Source: G11 sp947167445
Lineage (GTDB): Bacteria > Bacillota > Clostridia > Lachnospirales > Lachnospiraceae
NCBI GenBank assembly: GCA_947167445.1
Contig: CAMVID010000007.1
Coordinates: forward strand, 50,806-114,805
Direction of reading: 5' to 3'
DNA length: 64,000 nucleotides
The notes beneath the pieces were generated by a model. The model was not told the DNA's origin and searched no databases. It saw only the letters and a list, made by a program, of their open reading frames with translations. Positions 34,648-42,930 of the stretch are shown one piece after another (position 1 is the first letter of the stretch; each line of letters begins with the position of its first letter). Both the position numbers and the translations under genes were made by a program.

Positions 34648-35868
34648 TTATCTGATATGTTCTCCGATTTGCAGCATCTCTTCAAGGTTGCTGAAAAATT
34701 GGGCAATATGAATCCCATCAACCAACGCATGATGAGCCAAGACAGAAACCGGCATAATAATTCTACCGGATTCTGTCTCCTCAAATTTGCCCCAGGTTAT
34801 TCTTGGGTTTGATTCGTCGCCTCCTGCAACAGGCTGAATTAAAGATGTGTAATGAATCCCGGGAAGAGTTGAAATAAAATACATGCTTTCGACATCTTCG
34901 CTCTCGGTGATGCCATTTTCGGCGCAGGTATTTCTTGCGGCTTTCGCTGCCTCATAGTATTCCGAAAAACTCATATGGTGATGGAGTGTACAATAACAAT
35001 ACCCATCCCCTTTTGTCTGTTCTATGTGTGATGTCGGGCACTCAGGATACTCTATGATTCCGTCCCCGCTTATCCTTTGTCTAAACTGCGGAACCCTATC
35101 TGCTGCCAGTGCTGCTACATGTAAAAATGTCAGGTAGAAGGAGCAATTGTTCTTCTTACAGAATCGATAAATATCCGTTACATCCTGATTTACGGTCACT
35201 CCGACATAAGGGTATTGTAATGATCTGAAATAATCGAAATGTGCCTTTCTCTCATAAGTGCTCATATCAATTCGACGAATTAGCATCTCTTTGACTTTTT
35301 TCTCAATGAAGGGGGTCCACCATTCTCTATAACCTTCCAAAGTAGGATGAATGGGGTCGCTCATATATTTCTTGTAGTCTTCTTCACTTACTGAATTAAA
35401 TGCAGGCTCATCCCATAGATTTATGATTCGTATGTTCCACTTTGAAGTTATCTCTTTTAACAAGGAAACCATTCCAGCATAGGCTTTTGAATCATACTTT
35501 GTACCCGTATAGAAGGCTATCGGACAATTCCATTTCTCCGTCACATAGGCAATTATGTATTCGACGGCACCGGCAATTGTTTTAACATCAAAACTATTTA
35601 TGTCCTTGCTTTCCGTCACCACTCCCAAAGGCTTATTCTGTGAAGCATCATTGGTGGAAAGCTGACAGATAAATAAGTCTGCGGAGTCTGCCTCTATTCT
35701 TTTAAGCCTGCTTACGTAGGATTGGTCATCATCATCTACAAGGGTGGTTCCTGAAACCGCCACTTTTATCATTTCGTAACCATTCTTCTCACATAGAATA
35801 TCAGCGAAAGATACGCCTCCTGCCGCTGAGCCATATGTTACGGATGACCCCAGAAATATTATTTTCAT
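34648..35868 (-). CDS. SGNH hydrolase - chloramphenicol acetyltransferase-like fusion
   Basis: A single 406-aa frame with two domains. Residues 1-195 form an SGNH/GDSL-type esterase: GSSVTYG (7-13; nucleophile Ser9), Gly40, STND (71-74; Asn73) and the DPIH pair (D171, H174). Residues about 200-406 match chloramphenicol acetyltransferase, with VAALAADRVPQFR, YFISTLPGIHYTS and the catalytic HHALVDG (379-385; His380, Asp384). One half would remove acyl groups and the other add them. Catalytic residues in both are intact. The SD is AGGAG, 9 bases upstream. The physiological substrate is unknown. Confidence 0.8.
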   Translation of the reverse strand: MKIIFLGSSVTYGSAAGGVSFADILCEKNGYEMIKVAVSGTTLVDDDDQSYVSRLKRIEADSADLFICQLSTNDASQNKPLGVVTESKDINSFDVKTIAGAVEYIIAYVTEKWNCPIAFYTGTKYDSKAYAGMVSLLKEITSKWNIRIINLWDEPAFNSVSEEDYKKYMSDPIHPTLEGYREWWTPFIEKKVKEMLIRRIDMSTYERKAHFDYFRSLQYPYVGVTVNQDVTDIYRFCKKNNCSFYLTFLHVAALAADRVPQFRQRISGDGIIEYPECPTSHIEQTKGDGYCYCTLHHHMSFSEYYEAAKAARNTCAENGITESEDVESMYFISTLPGIHYTSLIQPVAGGDESNPRITWGKFEETESGRIIMPVSVLAHHALVDGIHIAQFFSNLEEMLQIGEHIR

Positions 35869-35892
35869 CTACAATTTTCTCCTGAATTCAAA

Positions 35893-35955
35893 ATGGTGAC
35901 AGTCGAATTCACAAAGCCCGTAGGCTCACTTATTGTGAATTCATAATGTCACCAT
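35893..35955. repeat. long inverted repeat in the leader of the SGNH-CAT gene
   Basis: Outer arms ATGGTGACA (35893-35901) and TGTCACCAT (35947-35955), inner arms GAATTCACAA (35905-35914) and TTGTGAATTC (35933-35942), separated by a 3/4-base internal loop, with a further AGCC/GGCT hairpin at the tip. It lies 25 bases before the gene's ATG, so it would be in the mRNA leader or act as an operator. Confidence 0.75.
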
Positions 35956-36013
35956 AATCTTTCATCTATCTTCCCTCAAATAATGCTCTCCGTGGTGGTA
36001 AAAATGGAGGCAT

Positions 36014-36065
36014 GTGTAATAAATCCGTAAATTTGAGCATTTATTATGCCTATTGGTTTACATAA
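36014..36065. repeat. 52-bp intergenic repeat, copy A
   Basis: Copy A of a pair of exactly 52 bp in the same orientation. Both start GTGTAATAAATCC and end TGGTTTACATAA, with a TTTATTATG block in the middle; the 12-base segment after the first block differs. In this copy AATAAAT and ATTTATT pair around the variable segment, and outer AGGCA/TGCCT extends the hairpin. Confidence 0.7.
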
Positions 36066-36087
36066 TATTCCCGTTTCCGGGCATGCG

Positions 36088-36122
36088 GCGGAGAAATCTT
36101 CGTTTTTCATGGATTTATCCGC
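36088..36122. repeat. inverted repeat GCGGAGAAATC / GATTTATCCGC
   Basis: 11-bp arms (36088-36098 and 36112-36122) with one mismatch around a 13-base spacer containing TTTTT. The GCGGATAA core recurs at 36224-36231 and, inverted, at 36251-36258. Confidence 0.55.
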
Positions 36123-36160
36123 TTATTTTAGTGATTTTTGGCTGTTATGTAAACTATATG

Positions 36161-36212
36161 GTGTAATAAATCCTCGAAAAGCTTGCTTTATTATGTCTGG
36201 TGGTTTACATAA
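36161..36212. repeat. 52-bp intergenic repeat, copy B
   Basis: Copy B, 147 bp after copy A, same length and orientation. AATAAA and TTTATT again flank the variable segment. An inverted partner of the repeat's last ten bases (TTATGTAAAC) lies at 36145-36154, so copy B is bounded by inverted 10-mers. Confidence 0.7.
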
Positions 36213-36222
36213 CGCCAATTTG

Positions 36223-36259
36223 GGCGGATAAACAAGAGAAAAAACATGAATTATCCGCC
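36223..36259. repeat. inverted repeat GGCGGATAA / TTATCCGCC
   Basis: Perfect 9-bp arms (36223-36231, 36251-36259) with a 19-base A-rich spacer. Shares its core with the repeat at 36088-36122. Confidence 0.6.
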
Positions 36260-36290
36260 GTAGAGGCTTCCGTAGAAGTTTCCGTAGTGG
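36258..36290. repeat. 12-bp tandem repeat, 2.75 copies
   Basis: CCGTAGAGGCTT, CCGTAGAAGTTT and a partial CCGTAGTGG follow in tandem at exact 12-bp period. Just beyond, GGTGCAT (36289-36295) and ATGCACC (36308-36314) make a hairpin at the ctp stop codon. Confidence 0.55.
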
Positions 36291-36313
36291 TGCATATGGG
36301 GACAGTCATGCAC

Positions 36314-37573
36314 CTAGTTTATCTGTGCGCTGATGACCTCGATGGCCTTGTCCAGCTGGGTGTCGATGGCGCCTTCGGATTCATAGTAGGCGTCGGTGTC
36401 CAGGTCCACGTCCACGTCAGGCTTGATGCCGACGCCGTGGAGGCTGCGGCCCTTGGGTGTGTAGTAGGCCTCGGTGGTGAGCTTGACTGCTGAGCCGTCG
36501 GTAAGGCTGATGGTATCCTGCACGATGCCCTTGCCGTAGGTGGTCTTGCCCACAACGGTAGCCTTCTCATAGTCCTGCAAAGCACCTGTCAGAACTTCTG
36601 AGGCGCTGGCGGAATACTCGTTAACAAGTACAACAAGGGGAAGCATGAACTCATGCTTGCCGTCGCTGTCATAGGAACTTCCGTTTCCGTCCCTGTCCTC
36701 GGTTCTGATGATTAAGCCCTTGGGAAGGAACTGGTTTGCAATCTCAACAACAGTTGAAAGATTTCCTCCGGGATTGCCTCTAAGGTCAAGGATAAGTCCC
36801 TTCATTCCCTGGGCTTCAAGATCTGCCTTGGCATCCTTAAACTGCTGCTCACTTATGGTTTCAAATGCTGTTAACTGAAGATATCCTATATCTCCCTCAA
36901 GCATTTTGTATTTGACAGTCTTGCTCTCGATGGCTCTTCTTTCCACATCGAGATTAACTTCCTCAGATTCGTTTCTGATGAAGGTAATGTTGACGGTGGT
37001 TCCCTCAGGTCCCTTGATTCTTCTTACAATTTCGTCAAGGTCCAGATCGTATGCGGACTCGCCGTCTATCTCGTAGATTATGTCATCGGTTCTTACACCG
37101 GCTTCCAGAGCAGGAGAGTCATCCATTACACCACTGATAACCGCATAACCGATGTCTGTATTCATGGTTACGTAGGCACCGATTCCGTAGTAGGTTCCCT
37201 CTCGGTCCTCGGTGGCTTTCTTGTACTCCTCTGCGGAGTAATATGTGGAATACTTGTCTCCCATGGAATTAACCATGGAATGATAGATGTCCTCGGGAAG
37301 TTCACTCTTATCAAGGTCTTCCTCAAGATAATACCTGTCAAAGATTTCCTCAATGAGCTTCATCTTCCTGACAACGGCTTCATCAACAGCGCTGGTTCCG
37401 TCGGCACTTTCAGAAACTCCTGCCACCTTTGTGGGGTCGGCGCTTGTAATCATTCGTCCCGAAAAAAGTACATACGCTAGGGTTGCGGATGCGCCAAGCA
37501 AAAGTCCCACAATGGCTCCGATAAGAATTCCTATTCCAATTTTGCTTTTTTTCTTCTCTTCCAAATCGATCAC
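36314..37573 (-). CDS. S41-family carboxy-terminal processing protease
   Basis: A 419-aa membrane-anchored Ctp. Order: N-terminal transmembrane helix (about 12-38), PDZ domain (about 120-205, with GVMDDSPALEAGVRTDDII), and the S41 core with RGNPGG (265-270), the catalytic Ser in EYSASASEV (about S323) and the catalytic Lys in TYGKGIVQ (K348). Acts outside the membrane on wall or regulatory proteins. It is next to an M23 hydrolase activator and ftsEX, a common division-related arrangement in Firmicutes. The stop side is followed by the repeat island. Confidence 0.93.
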   Translation of the reverse strand: MIDLEEKKKSKIGIGILIGAIVGLLLGASATLAYVLFSGRMITSADPTKVAGVSESADGTSAVDEAVVRKMKLIEEIFDRYYLEEDLDKSELPEDIYHSMVNSMGDKYSTYYSAEEYKKATEDREGTYYGIGAYVTMNTDIGYAVISGVMDDSPALEAGVRTDDIIYEIDGESAYDLDLDEIVRRIKGPEGTTVNITFIRNESEEVNLDVERRAIESKTVKYKMLEGDIGYLQLTAFETISEQQFKDAKADLEAQGMKGLILDLRGNPGGNLSTVVEIANQFLPKGLIIRTEDRDGNGSSYDSDGKHEFMLPLVVLVNEYSASASEVLTGALQDYEKATVVGKTTYGKGIVQDTISLTDGSAVKLTTEAYYTPKGRSLHGVGIKPDVDVDLDTDAYYESEGAIDTQLDKAIEVISAQIN

Positions 37574-37585
37574 CTGCTTTAAAGC

Positions 37586-38809
37586 TTAGTTTGATATATA
37601 AGCCATAGGGTCAACATACTCACCGTTCTTTCTGACACTGAAGTGAAGGTGAGGACCGGTGGAACGTCCGGTTGAACCCACGGCTGCTATGTTCTCGCCC
37701 TTGATAACCACATCTCCCTTGGAAACATACAGGGCTGAAGCATGCATGTAGACTGTGTAAAGTCCGTCTCCATGATCAACCATAATATAATTTCCCATAA
37801 CAGATGTATAATCCGCCGCTACAACTATTCCGTCATAAGCACAAAGGATTTTGGATCCGCTGGGGGAAGCCAGGTCAACTCCGTTATGGAAAAGCTGAAC
37901 TCCCAGGGTGGGATGAGTTCTGTATCCGAATGGGCTGGATATTCTCGTATATGAAGGTGCAGGCCAGCAGAAAGCTCCTCCATCGTATGAAAGGTTAACC
38001 CCATTGGCTGCCGCTATGGCACGTTTCTCCTCAAGAACCTGCTGTTCCAGCTGGGAGATTACGGTGGCCATTGCGTTTAACTCATCCTCGTAATCTTTGA
38101 TTGCAGCTTCTTTATTGCTAATGTCGTAGGATACGGCATTGATCTGCTGTTCCTTCTCACCAATGAGAATTTCAAGGTTATTCTGCTCCTGTTCCTGCTG
38201 GGCCATGGCCTCATCAAGAGTAGCTTTCTTAGCCTCGATTTCCTGCTTGCAGACTTCAACCATCTGACGGTTCAAAACGTACTCGTCAAGTTTCTTTCTG
38301 TCGTAAGACGCCAGTTCCTCAAAGTAGTTTGCCCGATTAAGAATATCCGAAAAACTCTCTGCACCGAAGATTGCGTCAAGAAAGAAATTGTCGCCCTTCT
38401 CGTACATAAACTGGATACGAACCTTCATGGCTTCGTACTGCTCCGTCTCAACACGAACAGCCTCGTTCAGATCCTCGGTGGCCTCATCCAAAGCCTCCTG
38501 GGTTTCATCAATAACTGCCTGAAGTTCATTTATTCGTTGGTTAACAACGTCAAGGTCGCCGTCAAGCTGGGTAATGTAATCCTCCAGGTTACTTTTGGAT
38601 TTCTCCAGCTCCTGCTTCATCTTCTTAACGTCGGACAATCCCTTTTGAAGTTTTTTCTGTTCATCCTGTGCCTGGCTGATTTGCTGCTGCTTTTCTTTGA
38701 TACTGTCAGATGTAATCTCCGCCCTGGATATGAAAGTAGCGTTTGATGAGAAAAACACCGACATGGCCAGCACAAAGGTCAGGCCAAAAATGATTCTTCT
38801 TTTCCTCAT
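37586..38809 (-). CDS. M23 peptidase with long coiled coil (PcsB/EnvC-like)
   Basis: A 407-aa exported protein. A signal peptide (about 1-30) precedes a coiled coil of about 220 residues rich in Gln, Glu and Lys (SDSIKEKQQQISQAQDEQKK and on) and a C-terminal LytM/M23 domain with FHNGVDLASPSG and GPHLHFSVRKNGE, carrying the zinc-ligand His, Asp and HxH residues, so it may be catalytically active. PcsB-type proteins are switched on by FtsEX through the coiled coil; ftsX lies directly upstream, which supports this reading. Confidence 0.9.
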   Translation of the reverse strand: MRKRRIIFGLTFVLAMSVFFSSNATFISRAEITSDSIKEKQQQISQAQDEQKKLQKGLSDVKKMKQELEKSKSNLEDYITQLDGDLDVVNQRINELQAVIDETQEALDEATEDLNEAVRVETEQYEAMKVRIQFMYEKGDNFFLDAIFGAESFSDILNRANYFEELASYDRKKLDEYVLNRQMVEVCKQEIEAKKATLDEAMAQQEQEQNNLEILIGEKEQQINAVSYDISNKEAAIKDYEDELNAMATVISQLEQQVLEEKRAIAAANGVNLSYDGGAFCWPAPSYTRISSPFGYRTHPTLGVQLFHNGVDLASPSGSKILCAYDGIVVAADYTSVMGNYIMVDHGDGLYTVYMHASALYVSKGDVVIKGENIAAVGSTGRSTGPHLHFSVRKNGEYVDPMAYISN

Positions 38810-38852
38810 AAAATATTCCGTTTCATAGAAAAGATTAGATAAAAGTAATACA

Positions 38853-38886
38853 TCCCGTCATACAGACTCGCGCCTATAGGACGGGA
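38853..38886 (-). terminator. possible hairpin between ftsX and the M23 gene
   Basis: 7-bp arms TCCCGTC / GACGGGA with a 20-base loop, in the 98-bp gap. Its T-tract is poor, so it may be a partial terminator or processing site. Confidence 0.35.
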
Positions 38887-38907
38887 CTATTATCGATTGT
38901 TTCAAAA

Positions 38908-39807
38908 TTATACTCTTAAATGTTTTCTTACCGTTGTAATACTTCCAAGGAAACCGATGCCGACGCCGATGCCGAGAGAAACAGGAACCAGGTCCTTAAA
39001 GATTTCCTGTGTGGACAGGAAATTAAGCAATCCTGAGATTGCCGCAAATCTTTCAGCAATGTATGCAATGAGGTATTCATAAAGGAACTTTATGATACCA
39101 AGGGGAATCAGCGCCCCGACAAGACCGATCAGCATACCTTCAATGACGAAGGGGGAACGAACAAAGAAGTCGGTGGCACCCACATATTTCATAATGCTTA
39201 TCTCCTCCTTACGAACCGAGATGCCGATTGTTACGGTATTGCTGATAAGAAAGATGGATACCGCAAGAAGGATACCGATGATACCGATGGAAACGTAACC
39301 GATAAGGACATTGACACCTGTAAGGGTTGTGGCTGTAACCTCAGACCTTCTTACCGTTCTTACATCAGGTATTGATTCAAGGTAGGTAACCAGTGAACTC
39401 TGTAATGATACATCAGATAAGTAAATTTCAATGTTGGCTGAGTTTGGAATAGGGTTCTCGGTAAAACCGTCTTCATAACCTTCCAGATAAATACCTCTGA
39501 AGCTCTCCCAGGCTTCATCAGCCGATACGAAGTTAGTCTCTCTTACTTCATCTCGCTCATTGATGATTGACTCTATTTCTCTCATTCTCTCTTCAGATGT
39601 CCCCTCATTAAAGAAAACTGTAACGGAAACACCCTCTTCAGCAGTCTTAACGATATGCTGGAAGTTCATTACTATTGAGTAGAACAAACCGAAAAGAAAA
39701 AGGCAGGCTGCAATGGTTGCTATGGAAGCAAGAGAAAACAGCTTGTTTCTGAATATACTCTTTATGCCCTGCCCTATGCAGTAAAAAAACGTATTAATCT
39801 TCTTCAT
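38908..39807 (-). CDS. ftsX: cell-division ABC transporter permease FtsX
   Basis: A 299-aa FtsX with four transmembrane segments (about 22-44, 170-195, 222-245 and 270-292) and the large outer loop (about 50-160) that contacts the wall hydrolase. A GTG four codons earlier (39817-39819) is possible, but the ATG at 39805-39807 has the better-spaced GGGTG site. It overlaps ftsE by 14 bp. With FtsE it transmits ATP hydrolysis to activate the downstream M23 protein during division. Confidence 0.92.
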   Translation of the reverse strand: MKKINTFFYCIGQGIKSIFRNKLFSLASIATIAACLFLFGLFYSIVMNFQHIVKTAEEGVSVTVFFNEGTSEERMREIESIINERDEVRETNFVSADEAWESFRGIYLEGYEDGFTENPIPNSANIEIYLSDVSLQSSLVTYLESIPDVRTVRRSEVTATTLTGVNVLIGYVSIGIIGILLAVSIFLISNTVTIGISVRKEEISIMKYVGATDFFVRSPFVIEGMLIGLVGALIPLGIIKFLYEYLIAYIAERFAAISGLLNFLSTQEIFKDLVPVSLGIGVGIGFLGSITTVRKHLRV

Positions 39808-40522
39808 CGATATAAACACCCATCTCTTCGTCGCTTACCACAACGCCTTTCTTCATGGTTATAACGCGCTTCTGCATGGCGTTGACTATCTCTCTGTTGT
39901 GGGTAACGACAACAACTGTTGTACCCATGTCATTAATCTCCTCAAGAAGCTTCATGATTTCCCATGAGTTCTTGGGGTCAAGGTTACCTGTAGGCTCATC
40001 CGCCAACAAAATAGTAGGGTTGTTAACCAAAGCACGCGCCAAAGCAACCCTCTGCTGTTCACCACCGGAGAGCTGTTTGGGTTTAGCCTTATATTTGCCC
40101 GCAAGACCTACTGTAGCCAGGATAGAGGGTACATTTTTCTTAATTTCATAGTTAGGAGTCTCAACGATTCGCTGAGCGAAAGCAACGTTCTCATAAACGT
40201 TACGATCTTTGAGAAGACGGAAATCCTGGAATACTACTCCGAGATTTCTTCTGAATTTGGGGATCTTACGGTGACGAAGTCTGGCAAGGTCGGTACCCAT
40301 TACTCTTACAGTTCCGCTGGTGGCGGTAAGCTCTCTTAAAAGGAGTTTAATAAGGGTTGATTTACCGGAACCACTGTCACCTACTATGAAAACGAATTCT
40401 CCTCTTTCGATGCTGATAGAAACACCATTAAGTGCGGGAGAACCTGTCTGATATACCTTTGTAACGTTATCTAGCTCGATAATGGCGGTAGTTTCGGGTA
40501 ATTGTTTCTTACGTCTTGCCAT
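39794..40522 (-). CDS. ftsE: cell-division ATP-binding protein FtsE
   Basis: A 242-aa ABC ATPase with Walker A GDSGSGKSTL, signature LSGGEQQRVALARAL and Walker B ILLADEPTGNLD, plus the characteristic FtsE VFQDFRLLKDRNVYENVAF. An N-terminal basic extension of about 14 residues and a C-terminal acidic extension of about 12 (ending YIDEED) slightly exceed the usual length. It works as an FtsX-coupled dimer at the septum. The ATG lies 14 bp downstream of the PucR regulator's stop codon. Confidence 0.94.
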   Translation of the reverse strand: MARRKKQLPETTAIIELDNVTKVYQTGSPALNGVSISIERGEFVFIVGDSGSGKSTLIKLLLRELTATSGTVRVMGTDLARLRHRKIPKFRRNLGVVFQDFRLLKDRNVYENVAFAQRIVETPNYEIKKNVPSILATVGLAGKYKAKPKQLSGGEQQRVALARALVNNPTILLADEPTGNLDPKNSWEIMKLLEEINDMGTTVVVVTHNREIVNAMQKRVITMKKGVVVSDEEMGVYIDEED

Positions 40523-40536
40523 GATAAACCTCTGTC

Positions 40537-41619
40537 TTACTCGTATTTTTCCATGTATTTCATGTATTTAACGACCATAAGGGCAATCTTGAAGGTGATA
40601 GCATCTTCAAACACCCTAAGGTCCAGACCGGTAGTCTTCTGAAGCTTATCCAGTCTGTATACAAGAGTATTTCTGTGAATGTATAACTGTCTTGATGTCT
40701 CGGAGACATTAAGGTTGTTCTCAAAGAACTTGTAAATTGTGGTTAATGATTCCTCGTCAAAATCATCGGGACTCTTGGTTCCGAAGATCTCCTTGATAAA
40801 CATCTTGCAAAGAGGAATGGGAAGCTGATAAATAATACGTCCGATTCCCAGCTCGGAATAAGCAATAACCTGTCTGTCATCAAAGAAAATCTTTCCTACA
40901 TCCAAAGCCATCTTGGCTTCCTTGTAGGAACGGCTGACTTCCTTAAGCTCATTAACAATATTACCATAGGATACACGTGCATCGTCAATGCCTTCCTTGG
41001 CAAGCACACCCTCAATCTCCTTGGCTGTCTTGTTGATATCCTTGTTAACATCGGCATCTGAGAGATCCTTAACAACGATAACATTATTCTCGTCAACTGC
41101 CGTAACAAAATCTCTGGTGCTTCCGGTAAAGGCCGCCCTTACAACCTCAAGCACATTGTTATCCTTAATATTGCCGGTCTCCACAAGCATAACAACACGG
41201 GGAACATCGGAGCGGATATGAAGCTTCTTGGCTCTGCTGTAAATGTCCACCAAAAGAAGGTTATCAAGAAGAAGGTTCTTGATAAAGTTATCCTTGTCAA
41301 AACGCTCCTTGTAGGCCACAAGAAGTCCCTGAATCTGGAAGGCAATCATCTTGCCGATGGTATAGGTGTCCTCACCTGCGCCTGCAGCCACAACGATATA
41401 CTCAAGCTGCTGCTCATCATACACCTTAAAATACTGATATCCCTGAATTTCCTGGGAATCAGCGGAGGACTTAATGAAATCTCCGGGAGGAGTTATGTTA
41501 TTTGACATATCCGATGTGGCGGCTACTTCCTTGCCGTCCGCATCAAGAACGCAAATCTCAACTCTGGCGATTGTCTTAATTCCGTCAACTGTGTTTTGAA
41601 GTATTTGATTGGAAATCAT
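40537..41619 (-). CDS. PucR/CdaR-type transcriptional regulator
   Basis: A 360-aa regulator of the sugar-diacid-regulator (PucR) type. The N-terminal putative sensory domain (about 5-100, with VEICVLDADGKEVAATSD) leads to a GGDEF-like middle region (about 135-245) and the C-terminal PucR helix-turn-helix: NVSETSRQLYIHRNTLVYRLDK (about 314-335) with TTGLDLR. The effector is unknown. Genes of this type occur next to ftsEX in Lachnospiraceae; here only 14 bp separate it from ftsE, so the two are cotranscribed. Confidence 0.85.
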   Translation of the reverse strand: MISNQILQNTVDGIKTIARVEICVLDADGKEVAATSDMSNNITPPGDFIKSSADSQEIQGYQYFKVYDEQQLEYIVVAAGAGEDTYTIGKMIAFQIQGLLVAYKERFDKDNFIKNLLLDNLLLVDIYSRAKKLHIRSDVPRVVMLVETGNIKDNNVLEVVRAAFTGSTRDFVTAVDENNVIVVKDLSDADVNKDINKTAKEIEGVLAKEGIDDARVSYGNIVNELKEVSRSYKEAKMALDVGKIFFDDRQVIAYSELGIGRIIYQLPIPLCKMFIKEIFGTKSPDDFDEESLTTIYKFFENNLNVSETSRQLYIHRNTLVYRLDKLQKTTGLDLRVFEDAITFKIALMVVKYMKYMEKYE

Positions 41620-41753
41620 GTATTGCCCCTCCTAGGCATTTCTACGCCCCACTTAGTACATTTTAATATATTTACACAAAAAAATCTATATTTCAACCCC
41701 TATTTTTTGTGAAAAAGTCCCGAATGGTTACCATAACAAATATTTTTGCAAAC

Positions 41754-41783
41754 AAAAAAACGCACCCCCACATGGTGCGTTTT
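41754..41783 (-). terminator. terminator of yjfB
   Basis: 10-bp stem AAAACGCACC / GGTGCGTTTT with a 7-base loop, followed by further Ts on the minus strand. Confidence 0.88.
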
Positions 41784-41804
41784 CTTATTGAAAACATTAA
41801 GGAA

Positions 41805-41996
41805 TTAGGCTTTTACATCAAAGTTGCTGCCTACGGAAGGATTAACGGATCTCTCCATTGCAGCGGAATCAATCATCTTAACAACTCCCTGACCGAGGGC
41901 TTCATTGGAATCCATAGCCTTGGCCAAAACAGCTGTGCTTATATCATTGGTTGCCTGAATATTTGTTAATGCTCCGGATAAAGCCGTAATATTCAT
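41805..41996 (-). CDS. YjfB-family putative motility protein
   Basis: A 63-aa protein of the YjfB family, small proteins found in flagellated Firmicutes. Visible are MNITALSGALTNIQ at the start, DISTAVLAKAMDSNEALGQG in the middle and an Ala-Ala-Met-Glu-Arg-Ser segment with a final NPSVGSNFDVKA. The function is not established. Strong SD (AAAGGAGGG). It has its own promoter and terminator and is therefore monocistronic. Confidence 0.85.
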   Translation of the reverse strand: MNITALSGALTNIQATNDISTAVLAKAMDSNEALGQGVVKMIDSAAMERSVNPSVGSNFDVKA

Positions 41997-42025
41997 AGTT
42001 ACCCTCCTTTCGGTGCTGTGTACTC

Positions 42026-42054
42026 ATTATATTTCAGCATTTTCCCATTTACAA
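42026..42054 (-). promoter_or_regulatory. promoter of yjfB
   Basis: TTGTAA (42049-42054), 17-bp spacer, TATAAT (42026-42031) on the minus strand. A vegetative-type promoter rather than a sigma-D motif. Confidence 0.7.
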
Positions 42055-42087
42055 CTATGTAACGGGAGCCAGTATGCTACTTTTGGT

Positions 42088-42918
42088 TTACTTTAATTTA
42101 ATTGAATTCTCAAGAATTTCAATCTTTCCCGACTTAAGAAGATTACCCACGGCGCGCTTAAACTGATTCTTGCTCATGCCGGTTTCCTCCTTTATAAGTT
42201 CAGGAGCCGCATTGTCGCTGAAATCAAGCTTTCCGCCGTTTGCCTTCATCATCTTAACAAGGGTGTCCGCGTCTAGGGAAATCTGGATGGGGGCCTTCTC
42301 TCTGAGGCTTAAGTCAAGCTTGCCGTCCTCCTTAACGGAGATCACTCTGGCTTTTACCCTGTCACCTACCTTAAGATTGACGGTAAGTTCCTTCTTGGCT
42401 ACAAGACCCGAATACTTGTTATCCACCGCGACGAAGGCCCCGAAGTTATCGCTTAACTCGTAAACCAGGCCGTCAACGTGGTCCTCCTTCTTATAGGAGC
42501 TGTCCTGCTTTAAGTACTTATATACCTTCATGGTTGCCGCAAGTCTGTCGCTCTTATCTGTGTAAAGTGCCACAAGAACCTTGTCTCCGGCTTTAACCCT
42601 GACGGTCTGCTCCGCAAAGGGAAGGAGAAGATCCTTCTCTAAGCCCCAATCGAGAAAGGCGCCGATTTTGCCCACTTCCTTGACGGTAAGAACCGCGGTC
42701 TCGTGAAGAGTGAGAAGGGGAGTGTTTGTGGTGGCAATAAGTCTGTCCTTGGAGTCCTTATAGAGGAATACCTCTATCTCGTCTCCAATCTTAGCATTTG
42801 CAGGTACCTGTTTGGCAGGTAAAAGCACCCTCTCCTCATCATTTCCTTTTTCGGTGAGGTATATGCCAAACTCTTCTTTTCTTTTATAAACTAACTTCTG
42901 TCTCTTTCCTAATTCCAT
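42088..42918 (-). CDS. cvfB: CvfB-type S1 RNA-binding protein
   Basis: A 276-aa protein with three S1-like OB folds and a winged helix at the C-terminus (about 205-276, EETGMSKNQFKRAVGNLLKS and on), as in S. pneumoniae/S. aureus CvfB (YitL). S1 features include IGAFLDWGLEKDLLLPF (about 85-101) and NFGAFVAVDNKYSGLV. It binds RNA and influences virulence-gene expression in staphylococci; its role here is unknown. It lies 12 bp downstream of the thioesterase gene. Confidence 0.88.
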   Translation of the reverse strand: MELGKRQKLVYKRKEEFGIYLTEKGNDEERVLLPAKQVPANAKIGDEIEVFLYKDSKDRLIATTNTPLLTLHETAVLTVKEVGKIGAFLDWGLEKDLLLPFAEQTVRVKAGDKVLVALYTDKSDRLAATMKVYKYLKQDSSYKKEDHVDGLVYELSDNFGAFVAVDNKYSGLVAKKELTVNLKVGDRVKARVISVKEDGKLDLSLREKAPIQISLDADTLVKMMKANGGKLDFSDNAAPELIKEETGMSKNQFKRAVGNLLKSGKIEILENSIKLK

Positions 42919-42930
42919 ATAGGCCTCTTT

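Noticed and set aside
35893..36290. The repeat island as a CRISPR array
   Set aside because: Repeats are two copies only with large unequal spacing, no constant spacers, and no cas genes in the window.
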